Shown piece after piece: positions 1-5,427 of a stretch of DNA of 5,427 bases. Positions within the stretch are counted from its first letter, which is position 1; each line of letters starts with the position of its first letter. The position numbers were made by a program, and so were the translations under genes. Source of the stretch: SG8-41 sp036397875. Lineage in GTDB: Bacteria > Pseudomonadota > Gammaproteobacteria > Burkholderiales > SG8-41. The notes under the pieces were generated by a model. That model was not told the origin of the DNA. It saw only the letters and a program-made list of their open reading frames with translations, and searched no databases. Location of the stretch: positions 1 to 5,427 of the forward strand of contig DASWIC010000300.1 of assembly GCA_036397875.1 (NCBI GenBank), read 5' to 3'.

Positions 1-34
1 GGCCGTAGCCGCCCATCACGATCCGGGTGGTCAC
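1..34 (-). CDS. N-terminal fragment of a probable Rossmann-fold protein (runs off the left edge)
   Basis: Only the first 11 codons are present, reading M-T-T-R-I-V-M-G-G-Y-G from a GTG start. The start overlaps the stop of the LOG gene in a GTGA arrangement (stop TGA at 31-33, start GTG at 32-34), which is typical of translationally coupled genes. A short beta strand (RIVM) followed by GGYG resembles the dinucleotide-binding start of saccharopine-dehydrogenase-like or epimerase-like proteins. That family guess rests on very few residues. No Shine-Dalgarno stands out, which fits coupling. An ATG at 14-16 in the same frame is an alternative start but would remove the beta strand. Confidence 0.4.
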   Translation of the reverse strand, partial: MTTRIVMGGYG

Positions 35-846
35 AACATGGGCCCGGGCTGCCCGAGGGCGTACTCGGTGAGCTGCCGGACGATCCAGTCGTAGGCGTCG
101 TCCACCGAATCGGTGTAATGCATCAGTTCCCGGTCGCGCGCACCGATCGTGCCGTAGCGCACGAGCGCGTCGAAATTCACCACCTGCCGCCAGAATTCGG
201 TGCCGAAGACAACTATCGGCATCGGCTTGCGCATCTTGCGCGTCTGCACCAGCGTCAGCAGCTCGAACAGCTCGTCGAGCGTGCCGAACCCCCCCGGGAA
301 CACGATCACCGCCTTCGCAAGGTACGCGAACCAGAACTTGCGCATGAAGAAGTAGTGAAAATGGAAGTGAAGCTCGCGGGTGACATAGGGGTTGCCGAAC
401 TCCTCGACCGGGAGCGAGATAGTGAGGCCGACGTTCATGCCGCGGGCCTCGGCCGCGCCCCGGTTGGCCGCTTCCATGATGCCCGGCCCGCCGCCGGTGC
501 ACACCACGAAGCGCCGCTCGTTCGCGTCGAGCCCCTTCGACCACTGCGTCAGGCGGAAGGCGAGCTCGCGCGCCGCCTCGTAATAAGCCGCCATCTTGAG
601 CGCAGTGCGCGCGCCCTCGAGGTCGCCGTCACCGCCTTCGGCCCGGCGCAGCGCCTCCTCGGCCTCCGCGCGCGGCTTCACCCGCGCCGAGCCCATGAAC
701 ACGATCGTATCGTCGACGCGCAGGCGCTCGAACCGGCTCTTCGGCTCGAGGTACTCCGCCAGGATGCGCAGCGCGCGGGCTTCCTTGCCGTTCAGGAACG
801 ACGGATTGGCGTAGGCCTTTGCATGCTGGCGTCGGCGTTCGGTCAT
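31..846 (-). CDS. LOG-family (TIGR00730-like) nucleotide 5'-monophosphate phosphoribohydrolase
   Basis: This 271-residue protein carries the signatures of the LOG family, once annotated as 'lysine decarboxylases'. The fold opens with TIVFMGSAR (47-55). The phosphate-binding loop GGGPGIMEAANRG lies at 118-130, a conserved RK pair at 169-170, and the family motif PGGFGTLDE at 184-192, with the glutamate and arginine expected for catalysis. Family members cleave the N-glycosidic bond of nucleoside 5'-monophosphates, releasing base and ribose 5-phosphate; plant and some bacterial members release cytokinins. The substrate here cannot be read from sequence, and a housekeeping nucleotide-salvage role is as likely as cytokinin production. 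About 45 residues precede the Rossmann core, as in the longer bacterial subgroup. No signal peptide is seen, so it should be cytosolic. The ATG at 844-846 has only a weak GGAT-type ribosome site. It follows the fusion-enzyme gene by 76 bp and overlaps the next gene by 4 bp. Confidence 0.9.
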   Translation of the reverse strand: MTERRRQHAKAYANPSFLNGKEARALRILAEYLEPKSRFERLRVDDTIVFMGSARVKPRAEAEEALRRAEGGDGDLEGARTALKMAAYYEAARELAFRLTQWSKGLDANERRFVVCTGGGPGIMEAANRGAAEARGMNVGLTISLPVEEFGNPYVTRELHFHFHYFFMRKFWFAYLAKAVIVFPGGFGTLDELFELLTLVQTRKMRKPMPIVVFGTEFWRQVVNFDALVRYGTIGARDRELMHYTDSVDDAYDWIVRQLTEYALGQPGPML

Positions 847-885
847 CGGTTATCCGTTGGGATGGAGCGTCGATCGGAACGCGCG

Positions 886-914
886 ACGATACCGGCAAAT
901 CATGATGCTGGCAA
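886..914 (-). promoter_or_regulatory. Candidate sigma70-type promoter for the LOG gene
   Basis: On the minus strand, TTGCCA (909-914, five of six matches to TTGACA) is followed after exactly 17 bp by TATCGT (886-891, four of six matches to TATAAT). It begins only 8 bp after the stop codon of the fusion-enzyme gene and would give a leader of roughly 33 nt before the LOG start. This suggests LOG can be transcribed independently of the upstream gene. It is a consensus match by eye only. Confidence 0.4.
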
Positions 915-922
915 ACCACGAC

Positions 923-3778
923 TCACGCGGTTGGAGGCTTCTTCGGCAACAGCTCGGGCTCCTCGCTCAGGTCGGGCTCCCCGCACAGCCGCAGCATTTC
1001 CGCCCGCGCCGCATCGCGCAGCTGGATCGCCGCGCTCCAGTCGGTTCCGGCCGGCTCGACCGGGACGCTGAAGGTCACGCTGATGCGGCCGCGGCGGAAC
1101 AGCCATTGGCCGTCCCGCAGGATCGAGCGCGTGCCGCGGAGGGTGACTGGCACGACCGGGACGCCTGCCTGTGCCGCGATCACGAATGCCCCCATGCGGA
1201 ACGGCAGCAGCCCCGGCATGCGGCGGAACGTCCCTTCGGCGAACACGATGAGTGACCGCCCTCCGCGCGCCAGGTCGGTAAAACGGCTGGCGTCCTCGAC
1301 ACCGCGCTGGGCATCGAAGCGCTCGACATAGGTGGTCCCGATGCTATTGAGATAGATGCGCGGGACCCAGTGATCGAGCAACTCGCGCTTGGCGACGAAA
1401 ACCATGGGCGTTTGCAGCGCGGACGCGAGCACGGGGCCGTCGAGGTAGCTCTGATGGTTGACGGCCAGAATGCAGGGGCGCCCCGACGGCAGATGATCCA
1501 GGCCGCGCACCGTGAAGGGAAGCCCCGCCAGCTTGAGGAACAGGCGGCCCGCGTGATGACTCAGCCGCCAGCTCCACGCGGTGCGTGGCATGAGCGCGCA
1601 GGCAACCCACGTCAGGGCGCCGATCACGCCGAGCAGCAGCAGCGCGTAGGCGCCGTAGAGCCAGTCGAGCACGGTGCGCAGGATGCGGCGCGCCTGCGGC
1701 AGCAGCGCCGACCACGTGAGGCGCACGACCTGCCACCACACCGCCCGCGTGCCGGCGGCGCCTCCGCTCTCGTAGATCTCACGGCTCGCCGCGCGCCGGA
1801 TCTTGCCGCTCGAAGTCTTCAGCACCGTGCCCGGGGCCGCAAGCATGATGTCGTCCGTCGGCATCCCGATGTGCGACACCGCGAGGTCGTTGATCCGGCT
1901 GCGCAGCGCTTCCCGCCGCGCGGAGTCGGTTTCGCGCGTCTCCGCGAGCACGACGACGCGCTCGGTGCCCGAGCGCGCGTCGGGGCTGCCGAATACCGCG
2001 ACGCAACCCTTGCGAACGCCGTCGAGATTGCCCACCGCCTCCTCGAGCTCGTAGGGATGGATATTGCGGCCGGCCCGGATGATGGTGTCCTTGACGCGGC
2101 CGGTAATGTGAATCTCGCCCTCCGCCACGTAGCCGAAATCATCGGTGTCCATCCACTCGCCGTGCAGGAGATGGCGGGTCGCCTCCGCGTTGCGGTAGTA
2201 GCCGCTAGTGACGGATGGCCCGCTGAACTGGATGTGGCCTTCCGCGCGATCCGACAGTTCGCTGCCCGATGCGTCGACCACGCGGATCTGGTGGCCCGGG
2301 ATCGGGCGGCCGCATGCGACGAATGTGAGCGCGTCCCCGCCGTCCGCCTCCGCCGGCACCGCGTGTCCGCCGCGCATGAACGCATCCTTGTCGACACGGT
2401 CGAGCTTCACGCCGCGGCCGGCTGGCGGAAAGGCGACGCCCAGGGTGGCCTCCGCGAGCCCGTATACCGGCGTCATCGCCTCGGGCCTGAAGCCGAAGCG
2501 CGCGAAGCGCCGTATGAACGCCGACATGGTTTCGGGGGAGACCGGCTCCGCGCCGTTGAAGGCGAGGCGCCAGGTGGAAAGATCGATGCCCCTGACGTCG
2601 GCGTCCTGGACCCGGCGCAGGCACAGCTCGTAGCAGAAGTTGGGCCCGCCCGAGATGGTCCCGCCGTGGCGGTGGATGCTGCGCAGCCAGCGTTCGGGCC
2701 GCGCGAGGAAGGTGAGCGGCGACATCACCGGGTACTTGAAGCCGTAGGTGAGGCTGCCCATCCACGCGCCGATCAGGCCCATGTCGTGGTAGAGCGGCAG
2801 CCAGCTCACGAAGACATCCGCCGGCGTGACCCGCAGCGCGCGGCCCATGGCGCGGATGTTGACGAGCAGGTTGGCGTGGGTGAGCACCACGCCCTTGGGA
2901 TTGCCGGTGCTGCCGGAGGTGTACTGGAGCATCGCGATGTCCTGCGCGTTCGCGCGATGAACCGCGGCGGGCGCGCCCGGCCGCATCAGCTCTTCCGGAG
3001 TCACCACCTCCTGCAACGTGTCCACCTGCGGCTTCAGCAGCAGCGCGAGCGGTTTTGCCTGCGCGACAGTGATCAGCACCCGGGTCAGCGCGTTCGAGAG
3101 GATGCGGGAGTGACGCCTCAGGTGATCCTCGACCTGGGTAGCGCGCGCTGGCGGATAGATCGGCACCGGGACGCCGCCGGCGAGCAGGATGCCGAAGAAG
3201 CTGAAAAAATACTCGACGCCGGTGGGCAGCATGATCGCCACGGCGCGTCCCGGCTCGAGCCCGCGCGCGACGAGGCCGGCGGCAATGGCGCACGCGGCCT
3301 GGTCGAGCTCGGCGTAGGTGACGGTGCGCTCGCCGCCTTCCTCGTCCTGCAGCACGATGTGCGGCCGGTCGGGGTGCCGCTGCACGTGCCACGCCAGCAC
3401 CTCCGGCAGCGTCGCCGCTTCGTCCGGCGTTTCGGACTCGACGGCAAGCGCCGAGACGCGCTCGATTCCGCCGGCCTGTGCCAGGTGCGCGGGTCCCGCC
3501 GCGAGCATCGCGCGCAGCAGATCGCGCGGTGTCTCGGCTTCCGCCATGACCGCTTCCGGCAGGCTCACGCCAAACCGGCGCTCGATGCGCAGGAAGAGTT
3601 CGACCCGGCCGAGGCTGTCGAAGCCGTATCCCTGCTCGAGCCGCGCGTCGAGCGACGCCGGGATGGCCGCGCGGGAGGGGTGCAGTTCCGCGGCGAGTTC
3701 GCGCAGCATTTCGATCAGCGCATCCGCGCTGACGGACGTGGTGCCGGCCTTGATTTGCCTCGCGACGGACGTTTCCAA
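923..3778 (-). CDS. Three-domain ACP / fatty acyl-AMP ligase / PlsC acyltransferase fusion
   Basis: This 951-residue enzyme has three parts. Residues about 18-95 form an acyl carrier protein whose phosphopantetheine serine is S55 in GFDSLGRVE. Residues about 124-668 form an adenylating ligase: YTSGSTGNPKG (286-296), LPLYHDMGLIG (327-337), SGGPNFCYELC (376-386), FNGAEPV (407-413), YGLAEAT (439-445), TDDFGY (545-550), GRVKDTIIRAGRN (560-572) and the catalytic-lysine motif KTSSGKIRR (K659). The HDMGLI, GGPNF and FNGAEPV motifs favour a fatty acyl-AMP ligase that loads ACP rather than CoA. A hydrophobic segment (about 708-730) leads to a PlsC domain with NHQSYLD (H775, D780), GTTYVER (814-820), FAEGT (846-850) and VPVVPVTLRGT (873-883). 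Inferred role: activate a free fatty acid, hold it on the N-terminal ACP, and acylate a lysophospholipid or other glycerolipid at the inner membrane. E. coli Aas pairs the same two activities in the opposite order without a fused ACP. The start is TTG (3776-3778): an in-frame TAA lies 12 codons upstream and no ATG or GTG intervenes. Confidence 0.9.
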   Translation of the reverse strand: METSVARQIKAGTTSVSADALIEMLRELAAELHPSRAAIPASLDARLEQGYGFDSLGRVELFLRIERRFGVSLPEAVMAEAETPRDLLRAMLAAGPAHLAQAGGIERVSALAVESETPDEAATLPEVLAWHVQRHPDRPHIVLQDEEGGERTVTYAELDQAACAIAAGLVARGLEPGRAVAIMLPTGVEYFFSFFGILLAGGVPVPIYPPARATQVEDHLRRHSRILSNALTRVLITVAQAKPLALLLKPQVDTLQEVVTPEELMRPGAPAAVHRANAQDIAMLQYTSGSTGNPKGVVLTHANLLVNIRAMGRALRVTPADVFVSWLPLYHDMGLIGAWMGSLTYGFKYPVMSPLTFLARPERWLRSIHRHGGTISGGPNFCYELCLRRVQDADVRGIDLSTWRLAFNGAEPVSPETMSAFIRRFARFGFRPEAMTPVYGLAEATLGVAFPPAGRGVKLDRVDKDAFMRGGHAVPAEADGGDALTFVACGRPIPGHQIRVVDASGSELSDRAEGHIQFSGPSVTSGYYRNAEATRHLLHGEWMDTDDFGYVAEGEIHITGRVKDTIIRAGRNIHPYELEEAVGNLDGVRKGCVAVFGSPDARSGTERVVVLAETRETDSARREALRSRINDLAVSHIGMPTDDIMLAAPGTVLKTSSGKIRRAASREIYESGGAAGTRAVWWQVVRLTWSALLPQARRILRTVLDWLYGAYALLLLGVIGALTWVACALMPRTAWSWRLSHHAGRLFLKLAGLPFTVRGLDHLPSGRPCILAVNHQSYLDGPVLASALQTPMVFVAKRELLDHWVPRIYLNSIGTTYVERFDAQRGVEDASRFTDLARGGRSLIVFAEGTFRRMPGLLPFRMGAFVIAAQAGVPVVPVTLRGTRSILRDGQWLFRRGRISVTFSVPVEPAGTDWSAAIQLRDAARAEMLRLCGEPDLSEEPELLPKKPPTA

Positions 3779-3811
3779 CTTATGGTGATCCCCGCCAGCA
3801 GAAGTGAAACG

Positions 3812-3820
3812 ATGTTAGCA
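3812..3820 (-). promoter_or_regulatory. Weak extended -10 element upstream of the fusion-enzyme gene
   Basis: The minus strand reads TGC-TAACAT, an extended -10 form with four of six matches to TATAAT. It would start transcription near 3805, about 27 nt before the TTG start. No recognisable -35 hexamer lies at the right distance. The ribosome site between it and the start is only a weak GGGGAT (3788-3793). Weak promoter, weak ribosome site and TTG start together suggest low basal expression. Confidence 0.22.
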
Positions 3821-3844
3821 CACGCGCCCCGGTCTTCCGACGCG

Positions 3845-3880
3845 ACGCGCCCCAAGGGGCCGGAGCCCAAAGGGGCGCGT
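3845..3880. terminator. GC-rich inverted repeat, possible terminator after the lipoprotein gene
   Basis: A perfect 9-bp inverted repeat, ACGCGCCCC (3845-3853) and GGGGCGCGT (3872-3880), encloses an 18-nt loop that contains a second small stem, GGGC/GCCC (3857-3860 with 3865-3868). It begins 24 nt past the lipoprotein stop codon, the usual place for a terminator. No T-run follows on either strand, so it is not a canonical intrinsic terminator. It could instead protect the 3' end of the upstream mRNA or help a Rho-dependent stop. Confidence 0.45.
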
Positions 3881-3903
3881 GCGTTGCGCTTCAGTGCGCG
3901 CGG

Positions 3904-4440
3904 TCAGCTGCCGATGTGCACCTGGTATTCAGCGCCGTTGGAGAAGGTGCAGGTGCCGGCGCCCATGAGCGGTGTGCTCATCTGGTACTCGCAGCGCGCG
4001 AATGTGCCGCGGCCGCCGTAGGCGCTCGCAACGCCCCTGCGCGCCTCGCCGGAGACGCGGGTCGCTTCGCCGACCAGCATCTCGCCCTGATAGGCGAACT
4101 GGAAGCGTCCCTTGCCGCTCATCAGGTTCGTCACCTGGCCGGTGAGCACCCCGGTCTGGTTGGCGAGATCGTTGGCCGGATAGAGCCGCACGGTCAGCAC
4201 GGCCGGCATCGGTCCACCGGGGGTCACAGCGGGCGGCACCGCGCCGGGCATGGGCGCGATCGGCGCCCCGAGCGGGTAGTAGGCCCAGTGCGGGTTGCCG
4301 TCCGGGCCCGAGCCGACCGGGACCGCGACGCAGCCTGCCAGCGCGAGCGCCGGCAGAATCGCCACGACCGCCAGCCGCTTCGAGAGGGCCGGGAACAAAG
4401 TGATACGCGAAGCAGATTGCACGACATTGCGAGTACTCAT
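3904..4440 (-). CDS. Putative outer-membrane lipoprotein of unknown function
   Basis: This 178-residue protein has a long positively charged N-region (R4, R12, K21, R22), a hydrophobic stretch (23-35) and the lipobox LAGC with the lipidated cysteine at C37. Residue 38 is valine rather than aspartate, so by the Lol rule the mature protein should go to the outer membrane. A proline-rich, low-complexity linker (about 57-80) joins the anchor to a compact C-terminal domain (81-178) rich in predicted beta strands and glycine. Two cysteines there, C150 and C164, could form a disulfide in the periplasm. I do not recognise the domain and assign no function. The ATG is well supported by AAAGGAG seven nucleotides or so upstream. 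The gene starts 29 bp after the 72-residue protein's stop and is probably cotranscribed with it. A GC-rich hairpin follows the stop. Confidence 0.82.
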   Translation of the reverse strand: MSTRNVVQSASRITLFPALSKRLAVVAILPALALAGCVAVPVGSGPDGNPHWAYYPLGAPIAPMPGAVPPAVTPGGPMPAVLTVRLYPANDLANQTGVLTGQVTNLMSGKGRFQFAYQGEMLVGEATRVSGEARRGVASAYGGRGTFARCEYQMSTPLMGAGTCTFSNGAEYQVHIGS

Positions 4441-4446
4441 GGTTCT

Positions 4447-4453
4447 CTCCTTT
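4447..4453 (-). promoter_or_regulatory. Strong Shine-Dalgarno of the lipoprotein gene
   Basis: AAAGGAG on the minus strand lies six nucleotides before the ATG at 4438-4440. It fixes the start and shows the lipoprotein is translated from its own site, not only by coupling to the upstream small gene. Confidence 0.75.
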
Positions 4454-4469
4454 CCTGGTTGATGAATGG

Positions 4470-4688
4470 TTAGTGCCAGCCGGCGGTGGCGGACCGCGAA
4501 TCGAGCTCGATCATCTCCTGCAGAAATTCCTCGACCGCCGGCATCTCGCGCTGGTGGCTCAGCACGAAATCCTCGTTGCAGAGCGCCTCTTCTTCGTCGT
4601 TGAACACGAATTCGAGAATCGCTTCCGCGCGCGCGTCGCGCGGCAACTGGGCCGGTGCAGTGCGTCGCGAATCGGTCTTCGTCTTCAT
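4470..4688 (-). CDS. Small acidic hypothetical protein (72 residues)
   Basis: I do not recognise this protein. It has a basic, probably disordered N-terminus (1-21, with four arginines and two lysines), then an acidic body (22-63) containing the cluster NDEEEALCNED (30-40) and a likely amphipathic helix at about 48-62 (EMPAVEEFLQEMIEL). It has one cysteine (C37), no signal peptide and no membrane segment, so it should be cytosolic. A near-perfect AGGAGG five nucleotides before the ATG strongly supports translation despite the short length. It precedes the lipoprotein gene by 29 bp on the same strand and is probably the first gene of that unit. Three tandem 11-bp repeats lie 76-108 bp upstream of its start and may control it. 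It could be a regulator or adaptor, but nothing in the sequence decides this. Confidence 0.7.
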   Translation of the reverse strand: MKTKTDSRRTAPAQLPRDARAEAILEFVFNDEEEALCNEDFVLSHQREMPAVEEFLQEMIELDSRSATAGWH

Positions 4689-4693
4689 GTGCC

Positions 4694-4699
4694 CCTCCT
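4694..4699 (-). promoter_or_regulatory. Consensus Shine-Dalgarno of the small acidic gene
   Basis: AGGAGG on the minus strand lies five nucleotides before the ATG at 4686-4688. It is the best ribosome site in the window and the main evidence that the 72-residue frame is a real gene. Confidence 0.75.
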
Positions 4700-4763
4700 G
4701 TCCGGTTTCATCGCAGCGGGTGATCCGCGGCTCGTGGGGACATGCTGCGACCGGGGCGCTTCC

Positions 4764-4796
4764 AGATCGCCTACCGATTGCTTACGGATGACTTAC
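4764..4796 (-). promoter_or_regulatory. Three tandem 11-bp direct repeats, candidate response-regulator operator
   Basis: The minus strand holds GTAAGTCATCC (4786-4796), GTAAGCAATCG (4775-4785) and GTAGGCGATCT (4764-4774), end to end with no spacer and a shared pattern GTARGNNATC. The 11-bp period puts each copy on the same face of the helix. OmpR/PhoB-family response regulators bind such head-to-tail repeats. On the plus strand the core is CTTAC-N6-CTTAC-N6-CCTAC, similar in layout to PmrA/QseB boxes (CTTAA-N6-CTTAA). The first gene downstream is the 72-residue protein. No good -35/-10 pair was found nearby, which fits an activator-dependent promoter. The repeats are seen directly; the binding family is inference. 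Confidence 0.55.
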
Positions 4797-4860
4797 TCTG
4801 CTAATGAGAGAAAATCCCGTTGATTTTGTTATGGAAAATGGTGCGGTTGAGAGGATTCTC

Positions 4861-4946
4861 CGTCGCTCCCGCGGAGGCGGGAGCCTAGGGAAGCTCTCTC
4901 GAAAGGGTCAGGGTGCTACTAGATTCCCGCCTTCGCGGGAATGACG
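4861..4946. repeat. Inverted pair of 28-bp palindromic (REP/BIME-like) repeats
   Basis: Two 28-bp units, at 4861-4888 and in reverse orientation at 4919-4946, match at 23 of 28 positions and flank a 30-bp spacer. Each unit is itself a perfect 8-bp hairpin with a 4-nt loop: GCTCCCGC/GCGGGAGC in the first, and on the minus strand ATTCCCGC/GCGGGAAT in the second. Four of the five differences are paired changes that preserve the stem. Each unit ends in CTAG at its inner edge. From memory, the second unit (TTCCCGCCTTCGCGGGAATGACG core) is of a type widely dispersed in proteobacterial genomes. It begins 22 bp past the phosphodiesterase stop, so it may also stabilise or end that transcript. Confidence 0.75.
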
Positions 4947-4968
4947 AGCCGAGCGGGCGCCGAGCGCG

Positions 4969-5427
4969 TCAGCGGGACTTGGCGGGCCGGCCCAGCAGCG
5001 CGAGCAGCCGGTCGGGCCGGTCGGTCAGGACGCCGTCGACGCCGATCCGGATCAACTCGCGCAGGCGCTCGTCGTCATTGATGGTCCAGACGTGCACCTT
5101 GAAGTTGCGGCGGCGCGCCGCGGTGACGAAATCGGCGGTGGGGACGATGCGATCTCCAAACCAGTAGGGAACCTGAAGGGCCTGGACCGGCGGGCTGTAA
5201 GCCGCATCGAGACCGGCGCGTTGGAGCCCGAAGAAGACGAGCGCCTCGCGCCGGCTCATGGACGTGGCGACTTCCGGGCAGGCCCGCCGGAACGCCTCGA
5301 TCGTTTCGACGTCCATCGATGCGACCAGCACCCGATGCGTCATTCCGGAGCGGCGAATCAGCGCGCAGAGCGGCTGCGCGAGAGCCGGCTCGACGCGCTT
5401 CATTTCGATATTCAGCCGCTGGGTCGG
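4969..5427 (-). CDS. Glycerophosphodiester phosphodiesterase, C-terminal part (start beyond right edge)
   Basis: The open frame continues through the right edge, giving 152 residues. The first visible residues read LNIEMK, the conserved N-x-E-x-K strand of the GDPD TIM barrel, whose glutamate is a metal ligand. Later come a strand with VLVASMD, then FKVHVWTIND and the closing GVDGVLTDRPDRLL, both typical of this family at the C-terminus. The HRG motif and first metal ligands must lie outside the window; full-length bacterial members have about 240-250 residues, so roughly 40% is missing. The enzyme hydrolyses glycerophosphodiesters such as glycerophosphoethanolamine to glycerol 3-phosphate and the free alcohol. 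The ATG at 5401-5403 falls inside the conserved strand and is not the true start. Whether the protein is cytosolic (UgpQ-like) or exported (GlpQ-like) cannot be told without its N-terminus. Confidence 0.88.
   Translation of the reverse strand, partial: PTQRLNIEMKRVEPALAQPLCALIRRSGMTHRVLVASMDVETIEAFRRACPEVATSMSRREALVFFGLQRAGLDAAYSPPVQALQVPYWFGDRIVPTADFVTAARRRNFKVHVWTINDDERLRELIRIGVDGVLTDRPDRLLALLGRPAKSR

Noticed and set aside
118..1071. Plus-strand open frame of 317 codons opposite LOG
   Set aside because: It has low-complexity Arg/Ala/His composition and no motif, spans two real genes and the gap between them, and has no ribosome site I could support.
2205..3392. Minus-strand 395-codon frame overlapping the fusion gene
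   Set aside because: It is an out-of-frame shadow of the adenylation domain with Arg/Ala/Pro-rich translation; the main frame carries all expected motifs without interruption.
1370..4021. Plus-strand open frame of 883 codons opposite the fusion-enzyme gene
   Set aside because: It is antisense to a gene with many intact catalytic motifs. Its translation is rich in Arg, Ala, His and Glu with no recognisable domain, and it runs on into the lipoprotein gene. Long antisense frames are expected in GC-rich coding DNA.
4486..4823. Plus-strand frames overlapping the small acidic gene
   Set aside because: The minus-strand 72-codon frame has a consensus AGGAGG at the right distance, while the plus-strand frames have no comparable site and also run across the tandem-repeat element.
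4797..4860. AT-rich stretch as a sigma70 promoter on either strand
   Set aside because: No -35/-10 pair with acceptable spacing and match was found on either strand; it may still be an upstream AT-rich element.
4948..4966. Two copies of GCCGAGCG 11 bp apart just after the phosphodiesterase stop
   Set aside because: The copies are short, GC-only in character and in a GC-rich 3' region; such a match is easily due to chance.
5006..5030. Repeated GGTCGG/CCGGTC motif
   Set aside because: It encodes the conserved TDRPDRLL end of the phosphodiesterase, and coding constraint explains it.
1..5427. CRISPR array, tRNA, rRNA, transposase or toxin-antitoxin pair
   Set aside because: No spaced repeat array, no cloverleaf or rRNA-like sequence and no transposase motif was seen; the 72-residue protein has no toxin partner.

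Overview
The window is a GC-rich stretch in which every credible gene lies on the minus strand, so it reads from right to left. Protein motifs, GC content and a dispersed palindromic repeat of a type common in proteobacteria point to a proteobacterium, probably beta or gamma. This assignment is inference; no rRNA or marker gene is present.

In transcription order, from right to left: (1) The C-terminal 152 residues of a glycerophosphodiester phosphodiesterase; its start lies beyond the right edge. (2) A 280 bp non-coding gap (4689-4968). It holds an inverted pair of 28-bp palindromic repeats (4861-4946), an AT-rich stretch, and three head-to-tail 11-bp repeats (4764-4796) resembling an operator for an OmpR/PhoB-family response regulator. 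(3) A compact two-gene unit with strong Shine-Dalgarno sequences: an unrecognised 72-residue acidic protein, then after 29 bp a 178-residue lipoprotein. (4) A GC-rich hairpin without a U-tract (3845-3880), a possible terminator. (5) A 951-residue three-domain enzyme: acyl carrier protein, fatty acyl-AMP ligase, and PlsC-type acyltransferase in one chain. (6) A LOG-family nucleotide phosphoribohydrolase with a plausible promoter of its own just after the preceding stop. (7) The first 11 codons of another gene, overlapping the LOG stop codon as GTGA and starting with a Rossmann-like GGYG.

The clearest functional theme is membrane lipid metabolism. The fusion enzyme has every part needed to activate a free fatty acid, carry it on its own ACP and pass it to a glycerolipid acceptor at the membrane. 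The phosphodiesterase breaks down glycerophosphodiesters left when phospholipids are fully deacylated. A direct pathway link between the two is inference, because the small protein/lipoprotein unit separates them. The least explained part, and the best place for something new, is that unit with its three-repeat upstream element.
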